Shown: positions 22,868 to 35,511 of the stretch, one piece after another
Numbering within the stretch: the stretch's first letter is position 1
How the letters are laid out: each line of letters begins with the position of its first letter
Source: Conoideocrella luteorostrata
Lineage: Eukaryota; Ascomycota; Sordariomycetes; Hypocreales; Clavicipitaceae
Assembly: GCA_032433595.1 (NCBI GenBank)
Contig: JASWJB010000380.1
Span: 1-36,485, forward strand
DNA: 36,485 nt
Direction: 5' to 3'
Translations under genes and position numbers: made by a program
Notes under the pieces: model-generated
What the model was told of the DNA's origin: nothing
What the model saw: only the letters and a program-made list of their open reading frames with translations
Database searches by the model: none

Positions 22868-25800
22868 ATGTTCCAAGTCAGTCTCTCACATCCTGCCCAC
22901 ACGCACTCGTTTATCCATCTATGCATTCACCGACTGAGCCTTGCTAACGTGAACCAAAGAGACTACGAGGCGCTATCGACCGCACCATTGCTGAGGAGCA
23001 GGCCCGCCAAAAGTCCGTCGACAGCGCAACACCCTCCAGGTCCGGCTCGACCTCTTCTCGCAGAAGTGACTCCAATGCAGCCGGCCGACGTCCTCGAGCA
23101 AAGAAGCCCTCGGCTGACATAACCGATAATGGGGCGCCAAATCCCGACCCGGCTGTGTTCGAGGCTGCCTTTGTCATTGACGACAGCGACGACCCGAGCT
23201 GCGCTGGGACCCCGGCCCCGCCTTCGCTTCCTGAAAAGGATGGAATAGAAAGCAATGGAGTGTCTGTAGCAGCAGACGACGGCCGGGCGGAGAAAATTCA
23301 TGGCAACGGAGCAACTGACAAGGACGGCCGTGTAGAGGACGAGACTGCGTCTGCGTCCACTGCTGCGCCAGCTCCAGAGTTAAGCCCAGAAATCAAGCAG
23401 CGATTGAAGAAGCTGGAAAAGCTCGAGGCAACATATCCAGGTAAGATGCGTTCTAAAGACAATGATACGGCAAGAACATAAACTTGTGCTGACATTATCT
23501 GCAGAGCTCTTACGATCGTATAGGGTCGCTCATAAGCGCGCAACTGCCATCGAGCCGTTTGAAAAAGCCCTCCGCGAAAACACCCCCCTTACTTCCATTA
23601 GTGATCCGGGGGCTCTTGTTGAATACCTCAATCAGCTAAACCTACGAGGCGACATGGTCATGGAAGAGCTGAAGAAGGTTTCTGCAAACAAGGATGAACT
23701 CAAAAAGAAGCACGAACAAGCGGAAGAGAAATTGGCAAGGGCGCAAGAAGAACTGGAGGCTCTTCAGACAGCAAAGCTTGTCGATCCGGCTGTTGCGGAA
23801 CCGGCCAATCAGCGAAAGTCCATGGAGCCTGCAACTCGTGTCAGCACTGATGCCGCAGCGGAAAAGGCCAAATCTCCCGTTGCATCGGTCATTGGCATGT
23901 TTTCACCTAGGCAGAATGCACAGGACGATATTGCCCGGGACAAATCTGCAAGTGAGGACTTTTTTTCTTATGATGAAGAAATTCCTCAGCTGCAGGCTGA
24001 TGTGGCTTCCAAGACGGAAGAAATCCGGCATCTCAAAGGCAAGGTGGAGGATTTGCAAAAGGAGCTCTCCGTTGCCAAGGAGAACAGTGCTGGCTTGGCT
24101 GAGAACCTAGAAAAGGCTACTAAGGAGTTGAGCGAGTCTCGTGACGAAAAGGGCTCTCGTGGCTCACTTCAGACACAGCTTGACGAGCGCAATAAGGATA
24201 TTAAGGCATTGAGTGAAAAGCTAGACACAGCGCAATCCCAGCTGAAGTCTTTGGAAGAACAGGCAGAGAAGGACAAGAAAGATCACGCGTCGCAGGTTAA
24301 GGATGTCGAATCTTCGCTGGCGGACTCCGACAAAAGGGCCTCCGAACTTGACAAGGAGCTGACTAAGGCTAACAATGCGAGGACTCTTTCTAAGAAACTC
24401 ATCGACGATCTCAGTAGTCAGATTGAGAGTCTCAAGAAGGAAAAGTCTGATAGTCTGGTTAAGATTGAGGAGCTCAGCGCGAAATTTGATTCTGAATCTG
24501 CTACAAAGCCGTCGCCAGTTGCTGAACCGGTTCCTGCCTCCGGTTCCGCGACCACAGGTACTTCAAAGAAGAAGAATAACAAGAAGAAGAAGGGCAAGGG
24601 CGGCGCTCCCGCGGCGACAGGCACAGAGGAACCTTCCACGAAAGCAGCCGTTGAACGGGAGATACCAGCGGAAGCTACGTCGAACGCAGCCCTCGAAACA
24701 GAAATCGCCAAGCTTAAGGTCCAAGTAGAAGACAAGGACAAGGAGATTGAAAGACTTTCCAAGATGCGCAAGACTGAGGAGGATTTGCGTGAAGAGATTG
24801 AGAACATGCAGGAAAATCTGCTAAATATTGGTCAAGACCATGTTGAAGCCAAGGAGAAGATCAAAGAGCTAGAAAGAGAAAAAGCTAAACTCAAAGAGCA
24901 TATTGTTGAGCTGGAGGGCAAGATTGCGTCTTCCGAATCCGATGCGACCGCGAATCCAAAGCTTCAGGACCGTATCGACGCCTTGCAAAGCGAGTACGAC
25001 GAACTTCGGGAGAAGTCGACTACGTTACAATCTGATCTGGGCGCTGCCCAGCAGCTTGCGCAGACACGATTCAAGGATCTGACAGACCTGCGAGAGGTGT
25101 TGCGAAAGGTGCAGCCAGAACTCAAGAGCCTCAAGGAAGAGTCTGCGGAGCTTAAGACAGCCAAGGAAGAGCTGGCTGCCAAAGCCAAGGAGCTAAAGGG
25201 TATGGAAAAGAAAGAATCCGATTTGAAGCGTGACGTTGGTAAGGCCCAGCAGCTAGCCTCGGATCGCGAAAATGACATCAAGAGCCTGCAGGAGAAACTC
25301 AAGTCGGAAGGCACCCACAAACAAAAAGCTGAGGATGGCAGGCGTGCAGCGGAGAAAGATCTTCGACGAGCCGAGTCAGAGAAGATTGAGCTTAGTGCGA
25401 AGGCGGAGAAGGCAGAGCGCGAGCTGCAAAGGACGCAGGACGAGCTCACCAAACTACGCCCGCGGGTTAAGGAGCTGGAGGAACAGATGCACAAACTGCG
25501 GAGGGAAAAGGCAGCATCACAGGAGGAGGCTGAGTTCAAGTCGCAGCAGTACAGCAACGCTCAAGGTCTATTGACCAATATGCGGGATCAAGCAACCGAA
25601 ATGTCGGTTCAGCTAAAGGAAGCAAAGTCACAGGCGGAGTCGCTAGAAGAGGAGCTATCGGAAGTCCAACGCCTGCTGCAAGAGCGCACTCGAGAAGGAG
25701 AAACTATGCGTCGTCTCCTGGCAGACGTAGACGAACGAGCAGACAGCAAGGTTCGCGAGATGCGTGGCCGCATGGAAGCAGCCATCGAGGAACGTGAGCG

Positions 25801-26483
25801 TATCGAAGACGAATCGAGTACCCTGGCGAGACGGAAGACGCGCGAGTCGGAGGAACTGAAGCAAAAAATTCGTGAACTCGAACGCGATGTCAAGTCACTT
25901 ACCAACGAGAAGGATGATCTCGAAGAGCGCCAACGTGAATGGAAACGCCGTCGCGACGAGCTCGAAGGTATCGAGTCCAAAGCTTCTGCTGAGACGGAAG
26001 AAATGCGCACAACCGTATCACAGCTCCGCACAGCCTTGGACACGTCCGAGACGCAGCTACGTGATGGGGAGAAGCAGCGCGCCGATCTGCGCAAGATGCT
26101 GGATGATTCGAGGAGCCGATACGAAAAGCTCGCGAAAGATCTCAAGGGTGCGCAGCTCAAGCTGACGTCGATGGGCAATTCTAGCAGAAGCTCAATGGAG
26201 TCGACGAGGAGCGGCGCTGGCGCAGGCGGAGGTGGAGGCGGCGCCGGGGCAGGAGATACCATGTACTTGAAGACAATTCTGTTGCAATTCCTGGAGCAGA
26301 AAGACGGGAGATTGAGGGCCCAGCTGGTGCCGGTGCTGGGGAAGCTGCTCAAGTTTGACAAGTAAGCTATGCTGTCTACTGCTCTTGATGTTTTGTCTTA
26401 TATGATGTGTATGTGCTAATCAATCGTCTAGGAGCGATGAACAGAAGTGGTTGACGGCGCTGCAGCATATAGAGGTCAAGTGA
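22868..26483 (+). CDS. imh1: GRIP-domain golgin (Imh1-type coiled-coil tether)
   Basis: Golgins of this type are recruited to the trans-Golgi by Arl1-GTP through the C-terminal GRIP domain and tether vesicles with a long coiled coil. Four exons: 22868-22876, 22960-23440, 23505-26361 and 26432-26483; introns of 83, 64 and 70 nt; 1132 residues. The first exon encodes only MFQ, followed by RLRGAIDRTIAEEQARQ, a typical golgin N-terminus. A Ser/Arg-rich segment and a disordered acidic region precede about 900 residues of heptad-rich coiled coil (from about residue 170), interrupted by a Lys-rich KKKNNKKKKGKGG patch (nt about 24566-24602). A Gly/Ala-rich hinge leads to the GRIP domain (about 1082-1130), with the conserved tyrosine in TMYLKTILLQFLEQ and PVLGKLLKFDKSDEQKW. 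The last intron splits the GRIP domain, so a model ending at the exon 3 TAA would lose the final 16 residues. Confidence 0.93.
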
Positions 26484-28694
26484 GGCGGGTCCTACAGGAC
26501 ACAACGTAGAGCTATGTTCATTTCATAATTAGGACACATGTGTATGCATGATTATGGGTGGTGTATTGTATATGCCGGCAGACTGGTCAATGAATATACA
26601 GCAGAGGAATCCACTAGACGCGGATAGGATGGCAAAGGAAGAAAATCAATGCACGCATGCATGCCAATCCAGCCAGAGCGACTAAGATATCTCGGCGCAA
26701 AGCCCTGCATCCGATGCAGACGTGGTCTTGCCGAGATGTCGCGGTTCGCGCTGCTGCCTTTGAATATCATGGTTGAAATCAAGGGCAGCGACTTGCATAT
26801 ATACACAACTGAACACTACAATACATTACAATACAATACATACAGACTTGCGCGCTCCGATTGTGCACATAATGTGGTCTCCAAGCCGGAGGACACGCGA
26901 GCATCATACACCCCAGCCAGCCAACCAGCCAGCCAGTCAGTCAGTCAGTCAGTCAGTCAGTCCAGCCGTAGGAACATCATCAAGCCTTCAACGGCGTGAT
27001 TTACATTTGCCGCCGCAGATTCAGATATCCCTTCTCCTCTCACATTTCCCTCCACCGTCTCGTGAATCCCCAAAAACACCCACTGAGCTAACCAGCTACA
27101 CAAGAGTATCCACGGTGATCGTAAACACATTTCTGTAGGTAACTCGCCCCCCCCCCCCCTTCCATCCTTTGGGAACAACCACACAGCAAACAAGTGATAC
27201 AACACCACACTGTGTTTTGGATTCTCCAATATTCAACCTATATGCTCTTCTCTACTACTTACAAATTTCGCAGCATTCCCATGGAGACGTCAGTCATCCT
27301 GTGCTCTTCACACAAACGTCGGTGTGAGGACTACCCTATACCCACCGTGGCAAGCCTGCTGGACAACGCAACTCTAGCAAAGCCAGTCAAATCTCCCAAG
27401 TCAACTTCATCCCCAAACCCATGTCTAGTCAGGGATATATCTTGCTGCCATGATGTGTTTCAAACCTCGACCGTTCCTGATATGGAATACTCTGGAAGTG
27501 TCGTCGCCTTAGCTACCCCTCCCCCCACTAACCGCCCCGTCAATCTGCCCGCGTCCAAAAACCGTTACGCTCCCGCATTTCTGAGATCCGATAATCGATA
27601 TCGATAAGACGCCCCCTCGTCACTCGTCAAGAATTTTTCAGCCCTACAAATGGGGGGGGGTGTTGCTACTAGCCACGAGGACGGACGGAACTAGGACAGC
27701 GATCGCCAAAGCAAGATCTGGACAAGATCCTTGGTACGACATGCATCAACCACCCCCAGTCCTCCAATTGTCCTCTGCACTGCTTGTTCCACGTCGTCCG
27801 TCGTCCCACTTCGCCCTACGCGCAACCACGACATCACACATGTCACATTGTACGCTGCGAATCACCTCGTGAGATAGTCTACGGACAAGAAATTGTTTCC
27901 CTTATGTTGCAGTCTTTGAAAGTCCAATTGCGATTCTTGACTATCAAACCACGCCAACCCAATAAAGACATATTTGCATCTGCCAGGTGGGTTGTGCCAC
28001 ACTGGCGATTCCCATAAAGGGCCCAAAAACCGGACAAAAAAGGCCGACCAACGACTACAATATTTGACGTGCCTCCCTTGATGAGAAGGCTACCCGTCAT
28101 CCTGCCATCTCCATTCTCAAAATGGCTACATGCAAGTAAAAACGCCATACATGCGATATCCTGAAACATACAACCTGATCCATATAAAGAGAAACCGTCT
28201 CAGTCTTTGGGGGCTTCTAATCTCGAAGCATAGTGACCCTGGGATATAAGCGAGAACGACAAAAGAAATGAAACTGAATCAAAACGTGGGGTGGAGTGGA
28301 GTGACGAGATCGCGAGGGGGGTCAACTTGGATTTCCACTCCGGGTATCGTAATGTTCCCTAGTGCTCTGTGTATCGAGTTGCCAATGTGTACGTGCCGTG
28401 CCGTTGATGCAAATTTGCTGGTGCGTGCCGAAAGGAGATTGTAAAATAGATGAAAAGAAATAAAGTCGAAGAGCATGGTTGAAGAAATAACGCTGTATTA
28501 GGCACATCATGCACTCGGCACAGCCGAATCAATGTGTGTGCCAGCCAATTGAATCAGCGTGTCAATAATAATAATAATAAGACGTCAAATCGCTATGATG
28601 TAATCCATGTATTCTGCCGTAGCCATGCGTAAATCGTGAGTGGGGTTTGCCATGGGTGCATGCGCAAATAGCTGATTGATGTTCTGTTCAAAAC
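26484..28694. other. Convergent intergenic region
   Basis: These 2.2 kb lie between the 3' ends of the golgin (+) and SWIRM (-) genes. They contain ACAAT-type short repeats (about 26818-26845), a CAGT microsatellite, a long C run near 27147-27160, a G run near 27652-27660 and AAT repeats (28564-28580). A 137-codon open frame at 27194-27607 has no recognised features. The long C and G runs are places where assembly length errors are likely. Confidence 0.6.
26934..26961. repeat. CAGT microsatellite
   Basis: Seven perfect CAGT units, preceded by degenerate CCAG/CAGC repeats from about 26914. Confidence 0.9.
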
Positions 28695-30050
28695 TTAGAG
28701 GAAGCGACGGACCCATCGGGCATCAAGCCATCCGACCTTGTCGAACGCAGTCCACAGCTTAGATGCCTTGTTGACATCAATCTTACAAGCTTGTTGCGCA
28801 TCCGTCTTGCGGAACTCTTTGCCTGTGCGAAGACACTGGAGGCGGCGTTCAAAAATGCGTCGCTTGCTCGTCAGGTAAGTAGCACAGTCCAGGCGCAGGT
28901 TACCAGCCAGAAGAAGCTCGTCTGGGTGAAGCAAGCTGGCGTGCGGGTCGCTATTGAGGTCAATTGGCTGGCCCTTCCAGTCCACCTTGAGGCTATTGGC
29001 ACGACTAGGCAGCGAATCCAAAGGAGGACAGTAGTCAGGAAGCGAATTGTAATCCTTGTCTTCACGATTGGGAGCTACGACCCGCCGTGATGGTTCAGGC
29101 GTGGCACTAGTGCGGCCCGCCGGTCTTGCTGGGATGGTGCCGTTCGAGGTGGTGGCGTTGGTGCGAATCGGTCGAGGAGCAGTATGCGGTTTTGACACTC
29201 GATCGACGCGCTGGCGGTGCGGTTTTGCGGCAATAGGCTTAGCTGGCATAATGACATGATACCGCTGAGCGCCTGCTCGTCTGTCGGCCTGGAGAAGAGC
29301 TCGTTCTTGGCGAAGCCATCTCTTTCGGTTGGTGGTGAAGTGCTTCATAACTTGCGACCGAAAGGTGAGAGCCAGCTCGTAGTCCTCTCTTTTGGGTGGT
29401 GCGACGCCGCTAAAAATGCTCTGCGATCTGGCTCGGACATGTTGGTCAACAATTCTTTGGTGATGTTCGAGCTCGGCGGGGGCAAACAATGGCGGCTGGG
29501 TAGGGCTTGCTAGAGAGTGCTCGTCGCCCGGATATAAGACGGGGTCTTTAACGGACTGGCCAGGTGGAGTGGTTGGCGGCGCATTGGCAGTTGAAATCGG
29601 CTTGCTATATGGTGAAATCGGTGGTGACATGGGCAGCGGTTGCTGCAATGATGTGTGTTGGCCATTGGCACCGCCAGCCTTCTTTGTTGAAGGATTGGTT
29701 TGATGAAAGCTGTCAAGCACAGCGTCTGGTGGTGACATCAAACTGATGATATTGAACTTCTTGGGCTCCATTGGGGGCGGCGGCGGTGGTGGAGCCATTG
29801 CCGTAGGAGGCCTTCCCATGGATTGCGAGTTTGACGCCATTGATGGATTGGAAAATCGTCGCATTAAGGGTAAAAAGATTGATGGAGAAGAAGAAGCAGA
29901 AAGGGAAGATGAAGAAGGTGCTGGAGGAGGAGGAGAAAAAGTAGCAGGAGAGAAATAGGACGTTTGCCCGCTTGTAGCCAACAAAGGCTGTGTGTCTTTG
30001 TCGAATGAAGTGGAAGTCTGGGGGTAAGCAGGCGCCGGTTTGTCAGCCAT
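28695..30050 (-). CDS. SWIRM-domain protein (fungal Laf/Fun19-like)
   Basis: SWIRM domains occur in chromatin-modifying complexes and bind DNA or histone tails; fungal proteins of this layout include S. pombe Laf1/Laf2 and yeast Fun19. A single exon encodes 451 residues. The long N-terminal part is low in complexity, Pro/Ser-rich, with a poly-Pro run, KKFNIISLMSPPDAVLDSF, and the conserved basic segment KREDYELALTFRSQVMKHF. The C-terminal SWIRM domain (about 356-451) shows DWKGQPIDLN, LLHPDELLLAGNLRLDCATY, KTDAQQACKIDVNKASKLW and FDKVGWLD. The frame stays open upstream of 30050 but has no earlier ATG, so MADKPAPAY is chosen as the start. Nuclear location is inferred from the domain. Confidence 0.88.
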   Translation of the reverse strand: MADKPAPAYPQTSTSFDKDTQPLLATSGQTSYFSPATFSPPPPAPSSSSLSASSSPSIFLPLMRRFSNPSMASNSQSMGRPPTAMAPPPPPPPMEPKKFNIISLMSPPDAVLDSFHQTNPSTKKAGGANGQHTSLQQPLPMSPPISPYSKPISTANAPPTTPPGQSVKDPVLYPGDEHSLASPTQPPLFAPAELEHHQRIVDQHVRARSQSIFSGVAPPKREDYELALTFRSQVMKHFTTNRKRWLRQERALLQADRRAGAQRYHVIMPAKPIAAKPHRQRVDRVSKPHTAPRPIRTNATTSNGTIPARPAGRTSATPEPSRRVVAPNREDKDYNSLPDYCPPLDSLPSRANSLKVDWKGQPIDLNSDPHASLLHPDELLLAGNLRLDCATYLTSKRRIFERRLQCLRTGKEFRKTDAQQACKIDVNKASKLWTAFDKVGWLDARWVRRFL

Positions 30051-30373
30051 AGCGCGGCGTGAATGGGTTGGCTGTGACTGTCTGGTGACTGTGCTGGTGA
30101 CGTGGATACAACCAGTGAGTGGCAAAGGCTATTCGGACAGGCAGCAGGCACACTATCGGAGATAGAGGCTCCGAGTCCGAAGGGCTATCCTCGCAGCCGG
30201 AGTTTGAGAACGTTTCGGAAACGGCGTAATAAGTAAATGTCTACACGTTCAAAACTAGAGTCTGCAAAGGAGGGGGACGGCGTCGTCTTTATCTTTGTGT
30301 CCTTTCCGTTGGTCTGAGTTCAGACGGTCTATCTCGGGGAGATCGTGTTTGGGGTGGAGGGGGTGGGGTGACC

Positions 30374-30389
30374 GATTGATTGATTGATT
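30374..30389. repeat. GATT microsatellite
   Basis: Four perfect GATT units upstream of the SWIRM gene. Confidence 0.85.
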
Positions 30390-33300
30390 GACGGACTGAT
30401 TGCTTGTCTGAGCGGTCGCGTGTGAATGGAGGGGACGGACAGAAACTATGAGGGCGGGCTCGGAGTGGTTGGAGCTGGATCCAATCACCCAACTCAATTG
30501 TCTAATGTCGCCAGCGATTGCTCGCGATGAAGTGTGAAGACGCAATTGACAAACCGATTCATGGGAAAACAGGAGTACTTGGCGTTTCTTGGTGCAATTG
30601 AGGCAGTCTTGTAGACGTGAGAGAGACGCAGGGAGTAACAGGGTGACAATGAGGCTGGGTCCTGCCTTTTAGGCCTTGCCTTGTGTTATGCGATGAAGCA
30701 TGAAGACCGATGCCGATGACTCCAACACGCAAGGCAGGCGTTCGTTGGTACCCAAGAGTGGAGCGCACTGCTAGAATGCTAATACAAGCGTAATATTATG
30801 TGGCGGCCCAGGCAATGGACGCGGACGCAGGCACACAATGAAGCGCACACCCCCTGCAAGAATAAGGCGTCGGCGTGATTGGGTCCTGAGGTCTCACGGC
30901 TTGCTGGCTGAAGACGGAGCTGAAAGAATCCCAACACGCCAGACGTTGTGGCGGAGCGTGTTTCTTGCGTGGACGGCCCCGGGATGGATACAGATAGCCG
31001 AAGGCAGTAATTCGAACAGGATGCGGCTGCGTTGCTGTGTGTACAAGCGTTGGCGTGTAGATACCTTCGTTATCAGCGGCGTCGAAACTGTTGTCGATGG
31101 ATTTGTGATGGACTATGGGCGTGTATGTAACGGTTAGAGAATGGCACAATCAATGGGGCGTGAATCGTGCGCAGAGGCAAAACAAAGACAATTGTCGACC
31201 AAGTTTGAAGTACACCAGCTGAAGACGGATGATGGTGAAGGAAGAGGGTTTCGGGAAAAGGTCAAGAATGAGTCGCTAGATAAAAGAGGACGGACTGAAT
31301 GACTGATTGAACGGGGGGAGTGTGAAAGTCGACCTGTTGTAAAGAGAGAGCAACGCAGTAGTGACTCCGTACAGTTGGAAAGACTCCAGCTCGAGCAGAA
31401 CAAAGGTTGAACTGTTCCAGTAGAGGAGCAGACGGTCAACGGAAGGCCACTAGGAGGCCTATTGAGAGGTGGAATGGCGAAACAAGCCTCACAGCGTTGA
31501 CAAGGGACGGCAGCAGCGTCGCAGGCGAGGATGAAGGGGGGCGTGTGACTGCGAGAGATATCGAGAGCAATGGGAGGAGGTAGAGTCGAGTGGTGTGAGT
31601 ATAGTGATAGAGGGGGCGGGGCATAATGCTGAAGTACAATACGTACTTTACTCCGTACAAGTACGACGCACCGTCGGCACCATCTAGCACCGTTCAGCAT
31701 GACATACCCGACTTGTCCCAGGCTAGACCAACGATCAGTCTGAACATGATTTCCCGTAGTTGCGCCTCTGCTGGACAGCATCAAGGAATCGATTGAACTG
31801 AAAAGCGGTTCATCAATTCCTTGTGCGCTGTTCAAAGTGTCGAGGCGTCGCATGTTGGCACGCTACCGTGAGGTTAATCTTGTTTCAAACGTCTTCAGAC
31901 TGACATTGACAAGACAGTCTGATCCATGGCCAGCAAAGTACTTACTCATACTCAAGCACCAAAGCCTACGCAAGCACTTTACAGATGCCAGGGACGACAT
32001 GTCCAGTATGGAAATGCACATTGCCGGAAGATGAAGGGATGGTGGTCCCGGTGTGTAGGACCCGTCGCGGATGCACTGTAACTAGCTGTCCATGAGGTTC
32101 CTTAGCTAGTATGGTCGTTTGCTACTGCCAAAGTACCCTTCCAGCGTTCCTGTGTCCTTTTCCGGCCGCTCTTTTTCTAAATTTAATTCATTCATTCATT
32201 TTTCTTTTTCACCAACCCCGATAAACTTGGCATGCTGAACTAGTCGATTAAGCGCATTGAATACCCAGATGCAGCTCATAACCAGGCGATGGAAGCAACT
32301 CTGTTTTTGTAGCTGGCGCAACCCGTAAACTTCGCTCTGGTCGGTCATGACATGAGGCATCAAATAAGCCATGAACCCTTTGCCCCGCTACCCTCACCCC
32401 CCCACCATTAACCGCCAGCCAGCCATCCATCAGCCAGTCAGGTGCCGTCGCCAGCCCCAGGTCATCAGGCACACCAGGTCCATTCGTGGGTGTGATTCGC
32501 TGCGACCGTGACGGGATGACCTCAACGGAAGACGACCAATTGCATTCCAAGCGCAGACTTGGAGAACCAGGCGCATGTGCTGACAGACGAAGGACGTCAG
32601 ATAAGTAGCTTGCTCTGTCAACTAATAGACTAGTTACTTATGTAGAACCCTCTAGAGATCACGAGCACCGGCATTGGCAATGCACCATCATCCATGGCGA
32701 CGCCAAATCTCGCTGATCCGCAGAGTAACTATATTGCGGACCGAAAGAGCTATGAGATTGCGGCAACGTTTCAACCGATGGAGACTAGGAGACTAGGACT
32801 AGACTTTGCTTGCAGGCCTGCGTGGGTTCGAGCTGAGCATCTGAGTAGGGCTCAAATGCTTGGTTTATGAAACTGGCGGTCGCACAGAAGACTCCCGCAA
32901 CCAATGGTCTGGAGTCTAGACCACTAGACCACAAACTGGATGTGAAGTGGAAACGAACTGGACATAGCACAGCATGGTACAGAATAGTTACTCCATAAGC
33001 AAGGAAACATGGAGGATGTCTAGTCAGTGAAATCACCAAGACCGCCCCCTTGCTATATGTCCTGGGCTCAATTGCGTCGAGATGGGAGGGTCGGTCCGGT
33101 AACGTCTGGCTTGTACGTACTCAGTTGCGTCGTCTCTCCATTGTTGAGGCAAATTCGCGAGACGTCGACTGCCTCTGGATGCTCCTCCTCAATTGGGAAA
33201 CTTGCGGGCATCCATCAACACCTCGTCCTCCCGGCACGCCAACTTCCATCCCTGCCAAGTCGCCATATGCCTTTCCTTGCGACAAATAACTACCCGTTGT

Positions 33301-34920
33301 ATATACAACACAGTACGGAAAATGTTACACGCACTGTATGAAGTGCATATTGTCCCGACTGCTCCCAGCTCAACAGAAAAGCCAAGGTCGCAGCGGCAAG
33401 ATTTGACGGGAGGGTACCTGGCATAAATCGGTCAAATGTCCACTGACAATCCGGCCAGCTTCGCCTTCACACCCTTTCCAATCCTGGCCCGCATCTAAGG
33501 TCCGCAAGTGGCCGTGATCTGGGGTGATGTGTGCGTAGCACCAGGATCCGGAAACTCTTCCCAGGCTTCCCAGGCTTCCATTAGTTAAGAGGATGGGCAT
33601 ACCGTAAGTATGTAGGCTGTAAGGGGAAGGGTGTGATGTGCTCATGGCTGTGACGATGATCCAATCGTTCCTTTGCATGTGTGTGGGCGGTTGGGGCGGC
33701 GGCTGCCTATTGATACGTCCATCGCTCTCCTTTACGCGTTATCTGAGTTGGTACTGGCTCAGGCTCGAAACGCCGTCGTTGGTGCCAATGCCAATGCAAA
33801 CACCAGCCAACACCCACGCCAACGCGACTCTTCTCTGATTCCCATGCTTCCCGGCTCGACAAAGAACCTTTGTTAATAACGCATGATTTTGACATACAGT
33901 AGCATGGTCAGAAATAGACAGGCGGAGCCGAGAGGGGCCACTCGACGCCCAAACTGCATCCCAACAGTGGAACAACGCCGTCCATCCAATGGCCTCAGGC
34001 TGCTGCATGAATCAAACATCAAAGACGGCCCTTTGCCAACTACCCAGCCCATAATTCTACCATATCGCACAATTCAAGACGTGACGGACGTGCGGACGTG
34101 CAGACACATGATAACGACAGAAGTTACAATAAGCACCAGCATGCTTGATAATACGGAGGAAGTGAGCATGCAAAGTTACGACCTCCATCGAAGTACGGGA
34201 GCACATCCAATCTTTCCTGAGTAAAATGTCCCGTAGCAGCACCAACTGCCATAACCAGTCGTTGGTCAGCACAGAGTATTCGTGCCTGCTCTGGGTTGGC
34301 TGGCCCCCGTGCCAATTCTTCACTGAGCATTAACCAACACCAAAACTTGATTGCAATTCGGCGCCTATGACGGTAATGTTATTGGTCAATGCCTCTCCCT
34401 GGAACACCCAACTAGAGCGGGCCGCAGACACAGTGGTCATATCGATTTCAAGAACTGCGGCAGGCAAACAGTGTTCGCCTCACTCTCGTCATTGGATGAC
34501 GCGAGTTGCTCACACTAGCCAGACGGACAACAGGAAAGTTGAACGAAATATGGGCAAAACCCACCATGAGTCCGTTTGCCGCCATGCCCCCCCCCCCTTA
34601 AAAAAAAAAAAAGCGGTAAGTACACCGATACAAATGATACGGTATTAATACAGTACTTTCCGGTACTACGCAGTTCGTAACGCTGAGGTGAGGTGTAAAA
34701 AGGAAACTAGCACTGAAGAACTCCATGATGTGAGTCACAAGATATGGGTCATACCATGACCACCGCTTAAAAAAGCCGAAACAATAAGTGTGACGATGCC
34801 GCTTCAGGTTTAGTCCCCAGCAGGAAGGTGGCGCAGAGTGGGCAATCAGCAGCAAGCAGCAAAGACGACGGAAAGACGCGTAGATGAATAAATAGCACTA
34901 GCTAGACGAGGCAAACCGTC

Positions 34921-35039
34921 AGAGAGGGAAGGGAAACGGGCAGAGGCAGGGAAGAGGAGGAGGAACGAGAGAAGGAGGGGGGAGGGAAGGGAAGGGAAGG
35001 GAAGGAAGGCAAGGGAAGCAGGGACGGAGGGAGGGGGGG
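34921..35039. repeat. Polypurine (GA-rich) tract
   Basis: About 120 nt that are nearly all A and G on the plus strand, including four GGGAA units near 34985-35005. Such tracts can be promoter pyrimidine tracts for a minus-strand transcript or can form triplex structures. No gene start is evident on either side. Confidence 0.8.
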
Positions 35040-35511
35040 TGCGAATTGCAACGCTATGCACCATGCAATGCCATGCCCATGCCGCGCCTCTCTTGGAAGC
35101 AAGCAAAAGCCATCCACGGGTTCCCGCTTAGTCGGGTAGTGACAGCCGCCCGCTGCTGCCCGCTGCCCACCGCGTATCGATAACTAAGTTCATTGATAAG
35201 CCAAAATGTTATGCAGCGCGGACAGTGCAGCATCCGACACCCCTTGGGCTCACTTGTCCGCGTCGTCGCAAACTGAAAGAGGTGCCATTTGCAACCTAAT
35301 TGAGGTGCGCAAAGTTCTACGTAGCTGCGCCTTGGTCTTGGGCATCGGTGCCACCCGCAGGCAGATCAATTCGGCCTGAATTCAAAGGTGCTGTGGCCAA
35401 AATAGCAGCGTTGCTGACGACAAAGAGCAAACGTCATCCATCTCCGGAGAATGGGAGGGAGACCGGTGAGTTGAGCTACTAACCAACTACGAAGTAAACT
35501 AGTATTGCTCT

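Noticed and set aside
25609..26361. 250-codon minus-strand ORF (and 197 codons at 24964-25557)
   Set aside because: These are antisense shadows of the golgin coiled coil. Their Ser/Arg-rich translation results from reversed Glu/Lys codons.
27194..27607. 137-codon plus-strand ORF between convergent genes
   Set aside because: No recognisable domain or splice structure; the composition looks random.
34921..35039. Polypurine tract as a CRISPR-like or satellite array
   Set aside because: There are no regular repeat-spacer units; it is a simple GA-rich tract.
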